From Sipunculus nudus (taxonomy: Eukaryota > Annelida > Sipuncula > Golfingiida > Sipunculidae): a stretch of DNA of 64,000 nt. The stretch spans positions 60,013,453-60,077,452 of the forward strand of contig CM049311.1 of assembly GCA_026874595.1 (NCBI GenBank), read 5' to 3'. Below the pieces are notes generated by a model. The model saw only the letters and a list, made by a program, of their open reading frames with translations. It had not been told where the DNA came from and did no database searches. Positions within the stretch are counted from its first letter, which is position 1; every line of letters starts with the position of its first letter. Below are positions 27,070 through 39,960 of the stretch, piece by piece. The position numbers and the translations under genes are program-made.

Positions 27070-29340
27070 AAACATTGTATCGCCAGACATAGTCTGGAGA
27101 TACTATGGTTTAGGCACGGTCGCGCCACCGCCGCCGCCGCCGCAGAGATTTCTTTTGGACACAATAACTCAAAAAATATTTCACGGATCTTTACCAAACT
27201 TGTTATATGTATAGATATGGGTGAGAGGACGATGCCTATTTAAAATGAGGTCATGACCTCAACAAGGAGAGTGACCTTGACCTTGAATAGGTTCAATTTT
27301 GGGGAAAATCACACAAATTCTTAAATATCTCAAGAAAACTTGCATGGATTGATCCCAAAATCAAGTTGATCAAAGATCATGGATAGGGTTGTCATGTTCC
27401 AGAAACTGGTGGCGCCACCTATTATTCTTTACTTGTTTTCATGCCGTTTAATATCCCCAAAATTGCTACTTGACAGTACTGTGAGCATTATAAGTCAAAA
27501 ACTAATGGACAGATTTTTTTTTTCATATTATGCAAATACATAGATATGGGTTATGGGATGATGTTTATAAAAATTGGGGTCATGACCTTTCCTATGAGAG
27601 TGGCCTTGACCTTGAATATTGCCATATATGGTGAAAATCACACAAAATCATTAAATTCTCAATAAGGGATGCATGCATTGGTCCAAAAATCAACTTGACC
27701 AAAGATCTTGGATAGTAATGTCATGTACCGGAAACAGGTGGCGCCACCTGTTATTCTTTTACTTGTTTTCATGCCGTTTAATACCCCATCATTGCCACTT
27801 AACAGTACATTTATAACCTGTGAGCATTATAAGTCAAAAACTAATGGACAGATTTCTTTCATATAATGCATATACATAGACATGGGTTATGGGATGATGT
27901 ATATATAAATTGGGGTCATGACCTTTCCTATTAGAGTGGCCTTGACCTTGAATATTGCCATATATGGTGAAAATTACACAAAATCATTAATATCTCAATA
28001 AGGGATGCATGCATTGGTCCAAAAATCAACATGTTCGAAGATCTTGGAAAGTATTGTCATGTACGGGAAACAGGTGGCACCACCTGTTATTCTTTTACTT
28101 GTTTTGTGCCGTTTAATACCCCATCATTGCCAATTATCAGTACTGTGAGCATTATAAGTCAAAAACTAATGGACAAATTTCTTTCATATTATGCATATAC
28201 ATGGATATGGGTTATAGGATAATGTTTATTTGAATAGGGGTCATGACCTTTCCAATGAGTGGCCTTGACCTTGAATATTGCCATATATGGTGAAAATCAC
28301 ACAAAATCATTAATTTCTCAATAAGGGATGCATGCATTGGTCCAAAAATCAACTTGACCGAAGATCTTGGATAGTAATGTCATGTACCGGAAACAGGTGG
28401 CGCCACCTGTTATTCTTTTACTTGTTTTCGTGCCGTTTAATACCCCATCATTGCCACTTAACAGTACATTTATAACCTGTGAGCATTATAAGTCAAAAAC
28501 TAATGGACAGATTTCTTTCATATAATGCATATACATAGACATGGGTTATGGGATGATGTATATATAAATTGGGGTCATGACCTTTCCTATTAGAGTGGCC
28601 TTGACCTTGAATATTGCCATATATGGTGAAAATTACACAAAATCATTAATATCTCAATAAGGGATGCATGCATTGGTCCAAAAATCAACATGTTCGAAGA
28701 TCTTGGAAAGTATTGTCATGTACCGGAAACAGGTGGCGCCACCTGTTATTCTTTTACTTGTTTTGTGCCGTTTAATACCCCATCATTGCCATTTATCAGT
28801 ACTGTGAGCATTATAAGTCAAAAACTAATGGACAAATTTCTTTCATATTATGCATATACATGGATATGGGTTATAGGATAATGTTTATTTGAATAGGGGT
28901 CATGACCTTTCCAATGAGTGGCCTTGACCTTGAATATTGCCATATATGGTGAAAATCACACAAAATCATTAATTTCTCAATAAGGGATGCATTGATTGGT
29001 CCAAAAATCAACTTGAACGAAGATCTTGGATAGTGTTGTCATGTATGGGAAACAGGTGGTGCCACCTGTTATTCTTTTACTTGTTTTCTGCCGTTTAATA
29101 CCCCATCATTGCCACTTAACAGTACTGTGAGCATTATAAGTCAAAAACTAATGGACAGATTTCTTGCATATACATAGACATGGGTTAGGGGATGATGTAT
29201 ATTGAAATTTGGATCATGACCTTTTCTATGAGAATGACCTTTTCTATGAGTGTGGTCTGATATTAATTGTTGCTGAAGATGGGGGGCCTATTCTTAAAGG
29301 GGGGGGGGGATTAATTGTCTGGCGATACTATGGCACCTGC
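27070..29340 (+). repeat. Tandem satellite, ~330-bp units, 659-bp dimer
   Basis: A repeated anchor (GGCCTTGACCTTGAATATT) occurs at about 27601, 27937, 28260, 28596 and 28919, preceded by a diverged unit at about 27271. Spacings alternate 336, 323, 336, 323, so the higher-order period is 659 bp. Units alternate in their CAGGTGGCGCCACCTG palindrome and in 'acatttataacctgtgagc' insert content. The two central dimers are almost identical, producing two near-identical 63-codon frames that I regard as non-coding. GTCTGGAGATACTATGG at the left edge and GTCTGGCGATACTATGG at the right edge bracket the array. Confidence 0.9.
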
Positions 29341-30046
29341 GGTGCCAAGAAATATCTAGTTCTGTTTCATGAATTTTTATAATTAAATTTTTTTCAGATA
29401 AAATTGTGTTTCAATTCTTATTTAATCATGACGCCTGGGTCTGCGTAGCCAGACAGTTCAAAAGGACAATTATTGACACAGGGACCAGTCCCTCCCTGTT
29501 TGTCGTTCTGTGACACTTGTACCCGTCGTATTAAGGTAAAAAAAATCATAACCCATTTCCATATCTCTTTAGGAGGTTTTCAGGAAAATATGCCTTGGCG
29601 CAGTGAATTGTTCCTTTTTACATTTAACCGGAAAGAAGAGAAATTTTGTCCACTGACGTTTTAATCTTTAAGGATTTTATTGTATAAGATTAAAAAAATA
29701 ATAAAATCTACGAATGTTTCCATGTGTTTTCATTTTTCATACCTCGATCCTTCATTGTGGACGAAAATGCGAAACGGTGCTTTAGAGAACGCGCGGTTTG
29801 TGGGTGTGTTTAATTCAACGAGTTTTGCATGTCTTTGAATCATGCGAATGCGGGTCCCGTCGGTTTGTTTTCTGAAAATCTAGATGTGTGTGTGTGTGGG
29901 GGGGGGGGGGGGGTTCTTCCGTGTTGAATGGATATACACTTCCACATGAACTGTAACAGAAACCTACAGGATTAATCACCAAGACATTTGTCGACCTTTT
30001 AGTATTCACCATTTCACTTGTTTAAGGTCCTATTACTTTGACGTCT
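29341..30046. other. Intergenic, no gene seen
   Basis: No exon supported. A TG tract runs into a G run at about 29883-29911. Confidence 0.5.
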
Positions 30047-30250
30047 TTGTTTTAAGACGGAAGCGGACCGAAGGGGGGGGGGGGGGTCCTGACCCCCCTT
30101 TTTAGGCGCCCCAACTTTTTAAAGGTGTGCTGACCAATTTTTGTTGCTGAACCCCCCCCCCCCCCCCTTATCCGGACATTGAGACCTTTTTTAAAGGGTT
30201 TGTCATTGGACCTCATGGTTGGACCCCTTATTTTCTTAAATCCTTGATCC
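30047..30250 (+). repeat. Dispersed G/C-run repeat, copy 1
   Basis: It carries a long G run, CCCCCCTTTTTAGG, a long C run, CCGGACATTGAGACC, and ends CTTGATCCGCCCCTG. The segment at 47345-47545 has the same order of blocks and ends CTGGATCCGCGCCTG. It is a non-coding dispersed element of unknown class. Confidence 0.65.
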
Positions 30251-30340
30251 GCCCCTGTGAGAAATAATGTCTTTTATGGTCATGGTTACGCTGATTTTCT
30301 ACATATTTTCCATTTAATGACATATTTCCCATTTAATTCC

Positions 30341-30343
<3 letters not shown>

Positions 30344-30397
<54 letters not shown>
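30344..30397. repeat. (TA)n microsatellite
   Basis: About 27 TA units. Confidence 0.95.
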
Positions 30398-30403
<6 letters not shown>

Positions 30404-30766
30404 CATTTAATTTTATGACGTTGACAATTCAAAGGACATGCAGAATGATTAGTTTTTATGCCTCCGGGTTGGTTATTGCTCGACATTTCCCAATATCTCC
30501 TGTCTCAAAGCAGAGAAAGAAGTGATCTGCTCCTGCCCGTGAATTCGAGAACAAATAAAGGTTCACTCTAAAAAAAAAAGCCTAAAAAAGGTCCCAAGAC
30601 CGGAGGGGGGGGGGGGGGCGGTCAAGGCCGCAAACATGGTCTGTAAAGTTGAGGCGGCTGAAAGGGGGGCGGCGGATCTCCTGTACCCTTCCCCACCCCA
30701 TCCCCTTGATCCGATTCTGAATTATGTGCGACGCGACATTGCCAGAGCTGTTACTCATATATAATA

Positions 30767-30938
30767 CAGTAAAGCCCCACTTAACGACCACCTCCAAATA
30801 ACCATCACTTGTTCAAGGTCCCGATTCCATTTTTTTTTTTTTTTGCTCTCTGCATAAGATCTCACTTGGAAGACCACCTCGAAAAAACGACCACTTCATC
30901 GAGGTCCCGTTGGTGGTCATATATTCGAGATCTCACTG
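30767..30938. mobile_element. Pogo/Tigger-like MITE, intact copy
   Basis: It begins CAGTAAAGCCCCACTTAACG and ends ...GAGATCTCACTG, both flanked by TA. CAGTRRA/TCTCACTG termini, internal 'cgaccacctc' and 'gtcgtttttt' style inverted blocks, a TA duplication and a length of about 172 bp fit a mariner/pogo-type miniature element. A left-truncated copy follows at 31469-31636, and a relative sits at 44931-45081 in IAP-2. Confidence 0.6.
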
Positions 30939-32045
30939 TATATATATTATATACATCTCCTCACCTGATTAGGTTTTGGTCATGCATATTCTGTATACGA
31001 ATATACGAATTGTTCAATTTAGATTTAAACTTTTTAAAATAAATTCTACATTAGTTTTGTTATACGAATATACGAATTGTTCAATTTAGATTTAAACTTT
31101 TTAAAATAAATTCTACGTTAGTTTTGTCAAATCTCAGATACAATCGTTGACCGAAGGATATGTATAATTCACATTCGAGCTTTGCGTGTGTTGCTGTATG
31201 GACAACATTTTGTAGACTTTCGCTACAGAAGCATTTAAAATAAATAAATTCTGGATTCAATTGTAAGAAGTCTCGGGGGGGGGGGGGTATATGAAGGATA
31301 TAAACCGTTTCCTTTTATTCAGGTTTCTATTATGATAATTCGTCAGTTCCCGTCCGTTCACTGATCAATTGTTTTTCAGGACATATGTTTATATATGGAC
31401 AGCAAGGAGCATTATTTGTCATTTGTAAGATTTCATTAAAAAAAATCACATTATTAACATTATTAAAACCCCACTTAACGACCACCTCCAAATAACCATC
31501 ACTTGTTCAAGGTCCCGATTCCATTTTTTTTTTTTTTTTTTTGCTCTCTGCATAAGATCTCACTAGGAAGACCACCTCGAAAAAACGACCACTTCATCGA
31601 GGTCCCGTTGGTGGTCATATATTCGAGAACTCACTGTATATATATTATATACATCTCCTCACCTGATTAGGTTTTGGTCTTGCATATTCTGTATACGAAT
31701 ATACGAACTGTTCAATTTAGATTTAAACTTTTTCAAATAAATTCTACGTTAGTTTTGTCAAATCTCAGATACAATCGTTGACCGAAGGATATGTATAATT
31801 CACATTCGAGCTTTGCGTGTGTTGCTGTATGGACAACATTTTGGAAGAAGTCTCGGGGGGGGGGGGGGTATATGAAGGGTATAAACCGTTTCCTTTTATT
31901 CAGGTTTCTATTATGAGAATTCGTCAGTTCCCGTCCGTTCACTGATCAATTGTGTTTCAAGACATATGTTTATATATGGACAGCAAGGAGCATTATTTGT
32001 CATTTGAAAGATTTCATTAAAAAAAATCACATTATTAACATAACA
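30767..32045 (+). repeat. Tandem segmental duplication (two ~0.6-0.7 kb copies)
   Basis: 30775-31460 and 31469-32045 align throughout: the pogo-like MITE, the 'acatctcctcacctgattaggttttgg' stretch, a G run before TATATGAAGG, and the end 'cattattaacat'. The first copy is longer because it holds an extra internal duplication of about 65 bp (near 31000-31120) and a segment before the G run that the second copy lacks. The high identity suggests a recent event. Confidence 0.85.
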
Positions 32046-32074
32046 TAAACAGTTAGACGTGTCCACTTGTATGT

Positions 32075-32075
32075 T

Positions 32076-32115
<40 letters not shown>
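32075..32115. repeat. (TA)n microsatellite
   Basis: A TA tract interrupted by a single C at about 32090. Confidence 0.9.
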
Positions 32116-32117
<2 letters not shown>

Positions 32118-32731
32118 TGTGTATACGTTTCCGTACCGACCTCTACATGATCTGTCTGACAAAAACAGCACTCCTAACCTAACTGCATCGCACAAATGGA
32201 CAAAGTTTTCTTGTTCTTTTTTGTGTAGGCTCCTTTTTTAGCTACATCAGCCTCCTTTAAGGAAACAAGTGGCTTTAGACATTTTGACACAAATTTTTCA
32301 TGATTTATTATTTTCACAAAAAAATGTTCATGATTTTCCATTTTCACCACTCATTTGTTTTGTGTAATTGTTTATCAGGATACCTGATCACCCACAGGTG
32401 CTTGTGATTTGGAAGAAATTGGAGTACTGATCTGCATTACGTATACCGGCCGGGGTTCCATGTGTTACTTAAGAAAGTGAATCTAAGTGAATCCGAGAAC
32501 AACCAACAGGTAAGTGAATAAACTAACCGTTATCATTAAACCTTTGTCTCAGAAACCAGTTAACAAAGGGCGCAGCCAATTCAGGTTTTTAGAGCTTGAT
32601 CAAATGCCTGACTAATGCAATGGAACGTCAACATTTTCAAAAGTGATTTGAATCAATCCTGTCTTTACTTTAGAGTTAGTATGGTTCTGCCAAGCCATAC
32701 ACTGGCCAAATATCAAATCAGCCGTGACACA

Positions 32732-33500
32732 TTGGTTTTAAGCTCAGCTGACTGAAATTCATCTGAGCTATAGCGATCATCACTCTTGGTTCGTCTTCCA
32801 TCCGTCTGTCTGTCTGTCGGTCCATTAATAAAGCACAAATCGTAACCGTTAGACCTAGGTTTCATTTAGTGTCCTGAAACCTTATATGCTTAATGATCAT
32901 AACTAGTGTCATCAATTCCCCCAAGACTGGTGGTCCCACCTGTATTTTTTTTTCTATTTTTACGCATTTCCCCCCAGTATTGTCAAATTACAGCATAGGT
33001 GTCAATTTCATCTAGTGTCCTGAAACCTCATATGTTTATTGATCATGACTAGTTTCATCAGTTCCCGTGCCACCTGTATTTTATTCTCATTTTTACGATT
33101 TTATTTTCTATTTTTGAGCCCGTCAAATTACAGCAATCGTGTCAGTTTCTCAGCTGTGGTTTCATCAAGTGTTCCGAAACCTAGTGTGTTAATATACGGG
33201 TGCCCATGATAATTATTATCACCCTGCATGTGCATCCGCCTGTCCACCCGTCCGTCCACAAATTTGTTTCCGGATGATAACTCCAGTTTGGATTGACATA
33301 TCGATTGCAAACTTGACTTATATGACTTAATTAAGCAAGAAACCTTTTTGATTTTCAGGTAAAAGGTAAAAGTCACAGAACCCACTTATTTAAAAAGATT
33401 GTAGACGCATTTAAGCCAAACTTTTTATCCCAAACTTCCATTTTCCACATATTGCTCACCGGCAAATAACGGAAGGAACTTATTCAGTTTTGGGGCACAA
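32732..33500 (+). repeat. Dispersed repeat family R1, copy d
   Basis: It starts TTAAGCTCAGCTGACTGAAAT, carries a GTCTGTCTGTCTGTCGGTCC tract, 'cacaaatcgtaaccgttagacctag', two 'gatcatgactagt' units and a decayed GTGCCACCTG. It then has CCGTCCGTCCAC and 'aaaaagattg' modules as in copies a and b. It is truncated relative to those copies. Confidence 0.75.
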
Positions 33501-33528
33501 ATCCAATCACTTTATACACGATAACTTC

Positions 33529-34301
33529 TTTTTTAAAACAAATGCACATGGTTCAAACCAAAACCATCAGTGATGATACATATGCAAATATATAGAAATT
33601 AACATTCAGAAACCTAATAATTTCTCTCATATTTAACATGACCACATGTATTTATACAAGACATTTGTGATAACAATTTCTGCATTAACTAATCAGGCAG
33701 CATTACTTGTCATACTTGTCAAAGATACTACGACGAAATCAGATTAAACGACACAATAATAAAAATAATACCTGTCGGCGTGAGCGTTAAATTGGAAGTG
33801 TTAGGCCTGTGGGCTTGCTAGTCATGATTTAGGCCTAGGCGCGTGACACACCGAGTCGGTGTGTTAGGCCGGTGGACGTTGTAGTCCAAGTTGGTGTAAT
33901 AGGCCAGTTGGCGTAGCATTTTTGCCAAATTTTGCTGAGGCCAATAAAGTGTCTGTCTGTGTTCAAGCTATCCCAACCTATTTTATGCAGTGGTCATTGA
34001 TCCATTGAAAAATGTTTAACATACAATATTTTAGTAATGTATTGGTATTGATGTTTTATGTATTTGGTCAGTAGCATTGATTCTAATGTGATTCAAATAC
34101 TGTATTGAGTATGACAAGTAATGCTGCCTGATTAGTTAATGCAGAAATTGTTATCACAAATGTCTTGTATAAATACATGTGGTCATGTTAAATATGAGAG
34201 AAATTATTAGGTTTCTGAATGTTAATTTCTATATATTTGCATATGTATCATTCACTGATGGTTTTGGTTTGAACCATGTGACGTGCATTTGTTTTAAAAA
34301 A
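33529..34301. mobile_element. Long-TIR (foldback-type) element
   Basis: 33529-33715 is repeated in inverted orientation at 34109-34301. The arms are near-perfect at about 187-193 bp and enclose about 393 bp. The interior contains the perfect short palindrome CACACCGAGTCGGTGTG and three degenerate 'gtgttaggcc' units. No open frame is convincing. Near-identical arms imply recent insertion or gene conversion. I infer a non-autonomous foldback/MITE; the superfamily is not determined. Confidence 0.8.
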
Positions 34302-36168
34302 TATTTAAAAAAAAAATGGACGCATTTTTAATTAAACAATACACTTGACATGGTGAATGTGGCCACTTTTTTATGCATTTAATTGTAGTACATATTTATT
34401 TTTTAAACATAAATATCTTTTTTACACTTCGAGTTTGTTTGATTATTTAATAGTGGCTGTGTATCTTCTACATTTATCTAGACCAATTACATATATCTTA
34501 CCAAAGTATAGGCTAGTAGTATATGACTTGTATGACTATTGTTGACATCTTAAGGCCGAGAAATTGCCTGGTCCGGATACACACACACGCACACATACAA
34601 CCATGGAGTCTAACTGAAGTCGATTGATGACGTGATACACTGAAACTATTAATATCTTTTATCACAAAAATTATGGTTTAATTTTTATAAAATATTGTAA
34701 ATGATTTAAGTCTCAATCGGAAACCTTTTGTAGGGCCCGAGATTCGTACTCACGACATGTAGAATAAAGAGATAAAAAGTCGTTTTTCTACCCCACCTGT
34801 AATCTTTTAGCCCATTTATAAACTGAAAATAATTATGAATGACTTTGTGATTTTATTTTTATTTCATCATAAAGTTCATTGACGCTTACTTCACATGAAA
34901 TTGAATGGACTGCTTATTAGTCAATATTTAAAGTTTTTCTCTGTGTTTATTGTTTACAAGTTATACTTTGATGCATGCCCGTAATTGTTACGTACGACTC
35001 GTCATTGATATTGCTGAGTCATAATTTGGTCTGCATTGTCGATGTGTGTGTGTGCATTTTTTGTGTTTGTGGGTATGTATCTTTGTGTGTGGTTTTTCTT
35101 TTTTAAATTTTAATTTATGCTTTGCCCAATGTTTGAACCATAAGTCTAAATTCTTCTGTCTGCACAATATAAACAACATAGCCTTATTACAAAGCTGGGG
35201 TTACCATACACACGACGTTGCTATACTTTGCTGGTCTCTTGTACTGTTATCTTGATGGATTTTACCTTTGGACTGAACACTTATATCTCGTGACAGCGTG
35301 TGAGCGATATAAACTAATCACACAGGTGACCTCGCACACAAGTACGTGAACAAGTTCACTTAAAAGTTTATACAAGAGCAGGCGTGTCTTATATATTAGT
35401 TGGTGCATGCCAAGATATGCTTAATGCGATGGCATTTATAAAGCTAGTCAATTGTACCTGGCTGACTAAGCTTGCATTACTAGACAATGATCCGCTTAAT
35501 GTTTTCTTTTTTTTGCATTATAAATTGGTACGTGGTTTTTACCGCTATCTTTTTTTTTATATCTATGTTTATCTGAACCACGACGTATAACCTACCTGGC
35601 TCGCTCCCAAAACACGAGCGTTACATTTCTGTATGTAACAATTTAACAAATGACATACGACAGATGGCCGTTTATACACAGCAATGTATATAGGAACCGA
35701 GTAAACAATTCCTGAATGATATATGGCCCTAGTAATGGCTGAAACCAATAATACGAGAGCTATACTTTCTCTTTAACGCATATAAACTTTCAAGTACAAT
35801 ACACACACCCGAACACGCACCTAAACACACAACTACACCAATCCCACACATTTACATACAATGCAAACCCGGAAGTGATTAATACACACACCTAGTTTCT
35901 TTTATAAGGAAGGTTTTGTAAGTGGTATTTCCAAGTTTTAACTTGAACCATGAGTGAATGCATCCTGTATTTTGTGGAGTACCCGGCAAATCATGATCGG
36001 GGAATATATCGCACATTTCCAGCTTTGTTTTTGTACATACAGAACGCACGATGTTTTTACACAAACTTATCTTGTGTAGGGGCTCGTAGAGGAAATACCA
36101 TACACTGTCTTTTCTCTCTGTGCATCATACAGTGTTGCCGCATCGCCTTGCTCTCCCCCTTCTTCCCT

Positions 36169-36179
<11 letters not shown>
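34302..36179. other. Intergenic, no gene seen
   Basis: No exon or domain is recognised. It includes short ACAC-rich tracts near 34579 and 35800. A frame at 35950-36234 is partly built from the following CT repeat. Confidence 0.5.

Positions 36180-36218
<39 letters not shown>
36180..36218. repeat. (CT)n microsatellite
   Basis: A CT tract preceded by a short C run. Confidence 0.95.
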
Positions 36219-36219
<1 letters not shown>

Positions 36220-37511
36220 ACAAGAAATGTTTAATGGCGAAATAAATTAGAAGTGGAGTCAGAACTTGCATGTGCCTCCGCCAGGATGTCAATTAAAACT
36301 TCCCCGTGTTCTTTTGTACACAGACTCGAGCTTCACCAGCCCAGTTTGCAGTGCTAGTCGAGCTGTGGAACAAAGCCAGTAGCTAATGCTGATGAAAGGC
36401 CACATAAAGAAAAACAATTACTTTTAGTTAAACTTTATCAGCCACAAGATTTCAATATACATAATATGACATGTGTTTAATCTCGCGCTTTTGGTTCATT
36501 CTGGCTTAATACAAACATTTCCCCATCAAATCCAACTCTGCAAACTCTCTCCCATTCACCAAATGTTATACGTTGTTATTGTTCTGTGGGTAAGAAAAAG
36601 TCAACATGTTTCTGTTTACCATAACAAGATTGCGTGACCAGAAGTCCAATCTTGCGCATGCGCGACAACTCCCAAACTAGGAGAAAAAAAAAAACATGAA
36701 ATAAGAAACACAGAAGAAACACCGGTTGGAAGCTTGAAAATTCTTTATTTGTGAAGTTGCTGTAATTCCACTTAAGTACAGGTAAATATGAACGGTTTTA
36801 GAACGATATATTGGCAGATAAAATAACATTTTAAGGAGGTTACACTATACTTGTGGTATTTACGCATTCTTTACATAAAATTGCATACATAAAAACCAAC
36901 CAATGGTAAAATTTAGTACCTCGCCTCCTGGCGAACGTACAAAAATGCCAATGTTGGCATTTGTGGCAGGTTGACATGCTGATAAAACGTTAAACAAGTG
37001 GCGACATCTGTAGACAGTTTGTGAAGCTACTGAACCAACTCATATTTCCTGACCAAAACAAAAGTGCGGAATCATTCTGTATACACAGCAAGGTATCGAA
37101 CTTAACTGAAAATAATATTATTTTGTTTTTGGCATTTATATAATATGTACTCTTGGAGAGACTGATAGGTCTCTCGAACCTGCCCACACACAATAAACAC
37201 ATCTGTTTAAGGGCCTTCTATAGGGCCGTGGTGGCCAGGCCCGCCAGTTTTATCATTAAAGAATATAATTTGCCTTTCAAGGCCAGGTTATCTGGTCGAG
37301 AGTACAATGTATATTCAGAATGGCCAAGATATAATTATTCGTGTCTTAGGCTATCGTAAATACATTTGTAATTTGCCTTTTAGAATGACTAAATAATTTA
37401 TATGGCATGCACCTATAATATTAGGTAATTCAAATTATCACTCAATCAGTTTCTTTATAAACCTGAATTTCCATGTGTATGGACGTATATGCGTGATATG
37501 ACAGACGTGAC

Positions 37512-37586
<75 letters not shown>

Positions 37587-37698
37587 AATATATATAGATG
37601 TGTGTGTAAAGTGGATTTAACAGTTCTTCCTAAAAATATGCTGGAGTGACGTCATTTTACCCTGAGATCCCGCACACCCTGCATGCGTACGAAAATCG

Positions 37699-37733
<35 letters not shown>

Positions 37734-39700
37734 CGATTTTTTTTACGCATATGCGCATACACACCCATATGGAACAACTTCATGATACGTCAAGATCACG
37801 ATTTTAGATAATTCGACATCACGTAAGCACTCTAGACTAAATAAACAGTTAATTGATTACTAAATCTATTCAGTATGGCTCTGCCTGTAGTAGTTTTCCC
37901 TTTTAGTTAATTAAATAGGGGCTTATTTATTTAAAGGGGGCCCAACATACCCGCGCCCACTAAAATATTAAATGATTTCCGTAAAAAGCAGTACACCTGT
38001 AGCTACAGATAGTTAAGATAGTTAAGATAGTAAAGCTACAGATGGTTGTATATGAAATTAATTTATTCTGGTTTATCAGCAGTATAGGTTAAATCTTTGA
38101 TTGCACCAGCGCATTGCGGGTAGGCTATCACAGCAATCTTCGTTTTGACCCCCTGCTAAAAGTAGCAGATCATGTTATGTATATAAGCATGGAGGTATAA
38201 TATATAACTCAAAGAAAAATATAGTGCGACCTGGCGGTAAACTAAGAAATACTTCGGTCGGGTAACCTCAGTCTTGTTTTAAACAAAGCGGTGTTTGTAC
38301 GTACTCTGGCAGATTTGAAATCTGATAGATATGCAGAATATACGCTCCTTACACAGCGCCTTACCTATTAAACCTATATCTACCTTCTTTAGAAGCGCAA
38401 GATTTCCGCTGCTTCGGGAGCGTATAGTCAGAGCAACAATTAGAGTACTTAGCCGATTAGTGTAAGATTGAATGTAATATGACAGGGCCAGGCTGAAATG
38501 TGTCTAATTCATCAAAGCTGAATGACTATACAATTACTTCGTGGCATAGTGAAGCCAACCTTAACCTTTAACTGGAGTAAAGGGTGCCATCCACAAATTA
38601 ATAGAAGGGCCATTAATATGTGGCTTTGTTTTTTTGGATAATATAGGATTTTAGCTTTTTTATCATTTCAAGATAGTGTTTTTTTTTCTGCAGAGAGATA
38701 ATTTTGACATCAGATGCTGTGAGAGGTGTGCCTTTTCCACAAATTGCTCCAGGAGTTGCTGCCATCTTCAGACTGAGATAGAACTAGGCTCGTATCCCAA
38801 AAGGAGTCACATGAGACACCACTTTCTCTACATTTGTAAACAGAGTTTCAGAGCTAGAATATGTTCTCTCTGACAAATGTGCTGGAGCTGTCAAAATGTG
38901 GTCAGGTTTGTATCCAATACAGCTTTATTTACAATGATATTATATATAATGAAAATAAAAGGTCAGTCAATGAGTCTGACCTGTAAAATGTCACTATCTT
39001 TCGCCAGAGGTTGTTTCTTCTCGAAACTTACCTCTTTCGTAAATTCTCAGGAACAGCAAGAGCAAGTATCCCTAAATTTTATGCCAAAATCAGAGACATG
39101 TCAAATGTTGAAAGATTGAGTTTTTTTGTGGCACCGACTTCATTGACCTGTTTTTACGGGCAAACACCTTTTAATTTTATCCCTTTTTAGCTTCTGCATC
39201 AAAATCTGTAAAGATGAAACTGCAGGCCGAATGATATAATTTTTCACAAGAATTATCCTTGGGTAGGGTTGTCACAGTTATATAAGAATACACCGAGTAC
39301 ATTGATCAAGGAAAGCTGAAGTTGGTCTGTATCAATCTAACTATCAAACTGAGGACTGCAATAGTCTTTTTCTGCAAACCTGTTGTTTCAAATTCTGTAA
39401 AATTTTCACCAAAACGATTCTTATATGTCCTTCTTTGATCAGAGTTTACTTAAATGATTTCGGCTGAATTATTTGACCGTTTTAAATAAAAGGATATTTA
39501 AATAATTTAGTAAACAAAGCTAGTACATTTGTTGTAGTAACAGACTGAGCTCTCTTGGTATACAAGCAAAGGTCTACTGGTTATTGGTCCATGTCTAACT
39601 TATGTGTAAGATAAATGCACGAAAAAAAAAATATCTGTATTCTGGTTTTACTTTCAATAGACTTAACATTTTTGATAAAAAAAGTTATGGATATGTCAGC
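36219..39700. other. Intergenic with TA tracts
   Basis: TA microsatellites occur at 37513-37586 and 37701-37730. An NRF1-like TGCGCATGCGCG lies at 36653-36664. A 35-bp stretch at 38390-38424 also occurs at 55970-56004. No coding exon is supported. Confidence 0.5.
37513..37586. repeat. (TA)n microsatellite
   Basis: About 37 TA units, the longest TA tract in the window. A second, shorter tract follows at 37701-37730. Confidence 0.95.
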
Positions 39701-39749
39701 ATGAAAAAATCATTTTACCAGAGTCTTTCAGTTTGTGTAAACATTTTTA

Positions 39750-39960
39750 ACAACAGGCCAAGATTTTGTCCGTATCTTTAAACAGCTTGGCAGACTGCCA
39801 ACTAATTCAGAGTTGGCGAAAGGTGAAGATCATGTCTGAATCTATAAACACATTGACAGACTGCCAACTAAGTCAGAGTTGGCAACAGGCCAAGATTTTG
39901 TCTCTATCTATTTTAATCTTCAGCAGAACTCCAACTGTTTCAGATTAGGCAACAGGTTAA
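39750..39960 (+). repeat. Short tandem repeat with hairpin
   Basis: Two good copies and one decayed copy of a unit of about 66 bp. Each carries GCCAACT-(7)-AGTTGGC, a perfect 7-bp stem (39797-39817 and about 39863-39883). It accounts for the repetitive 60-codon frame here. Confidence 0.65.

Noticed and set aside
28031-28881. Two near-identical 63-codon frames
   Set aside because: They are the same position in two 659-bp satellite dimers; the similarity reflects tandem duplication, not coding selection.
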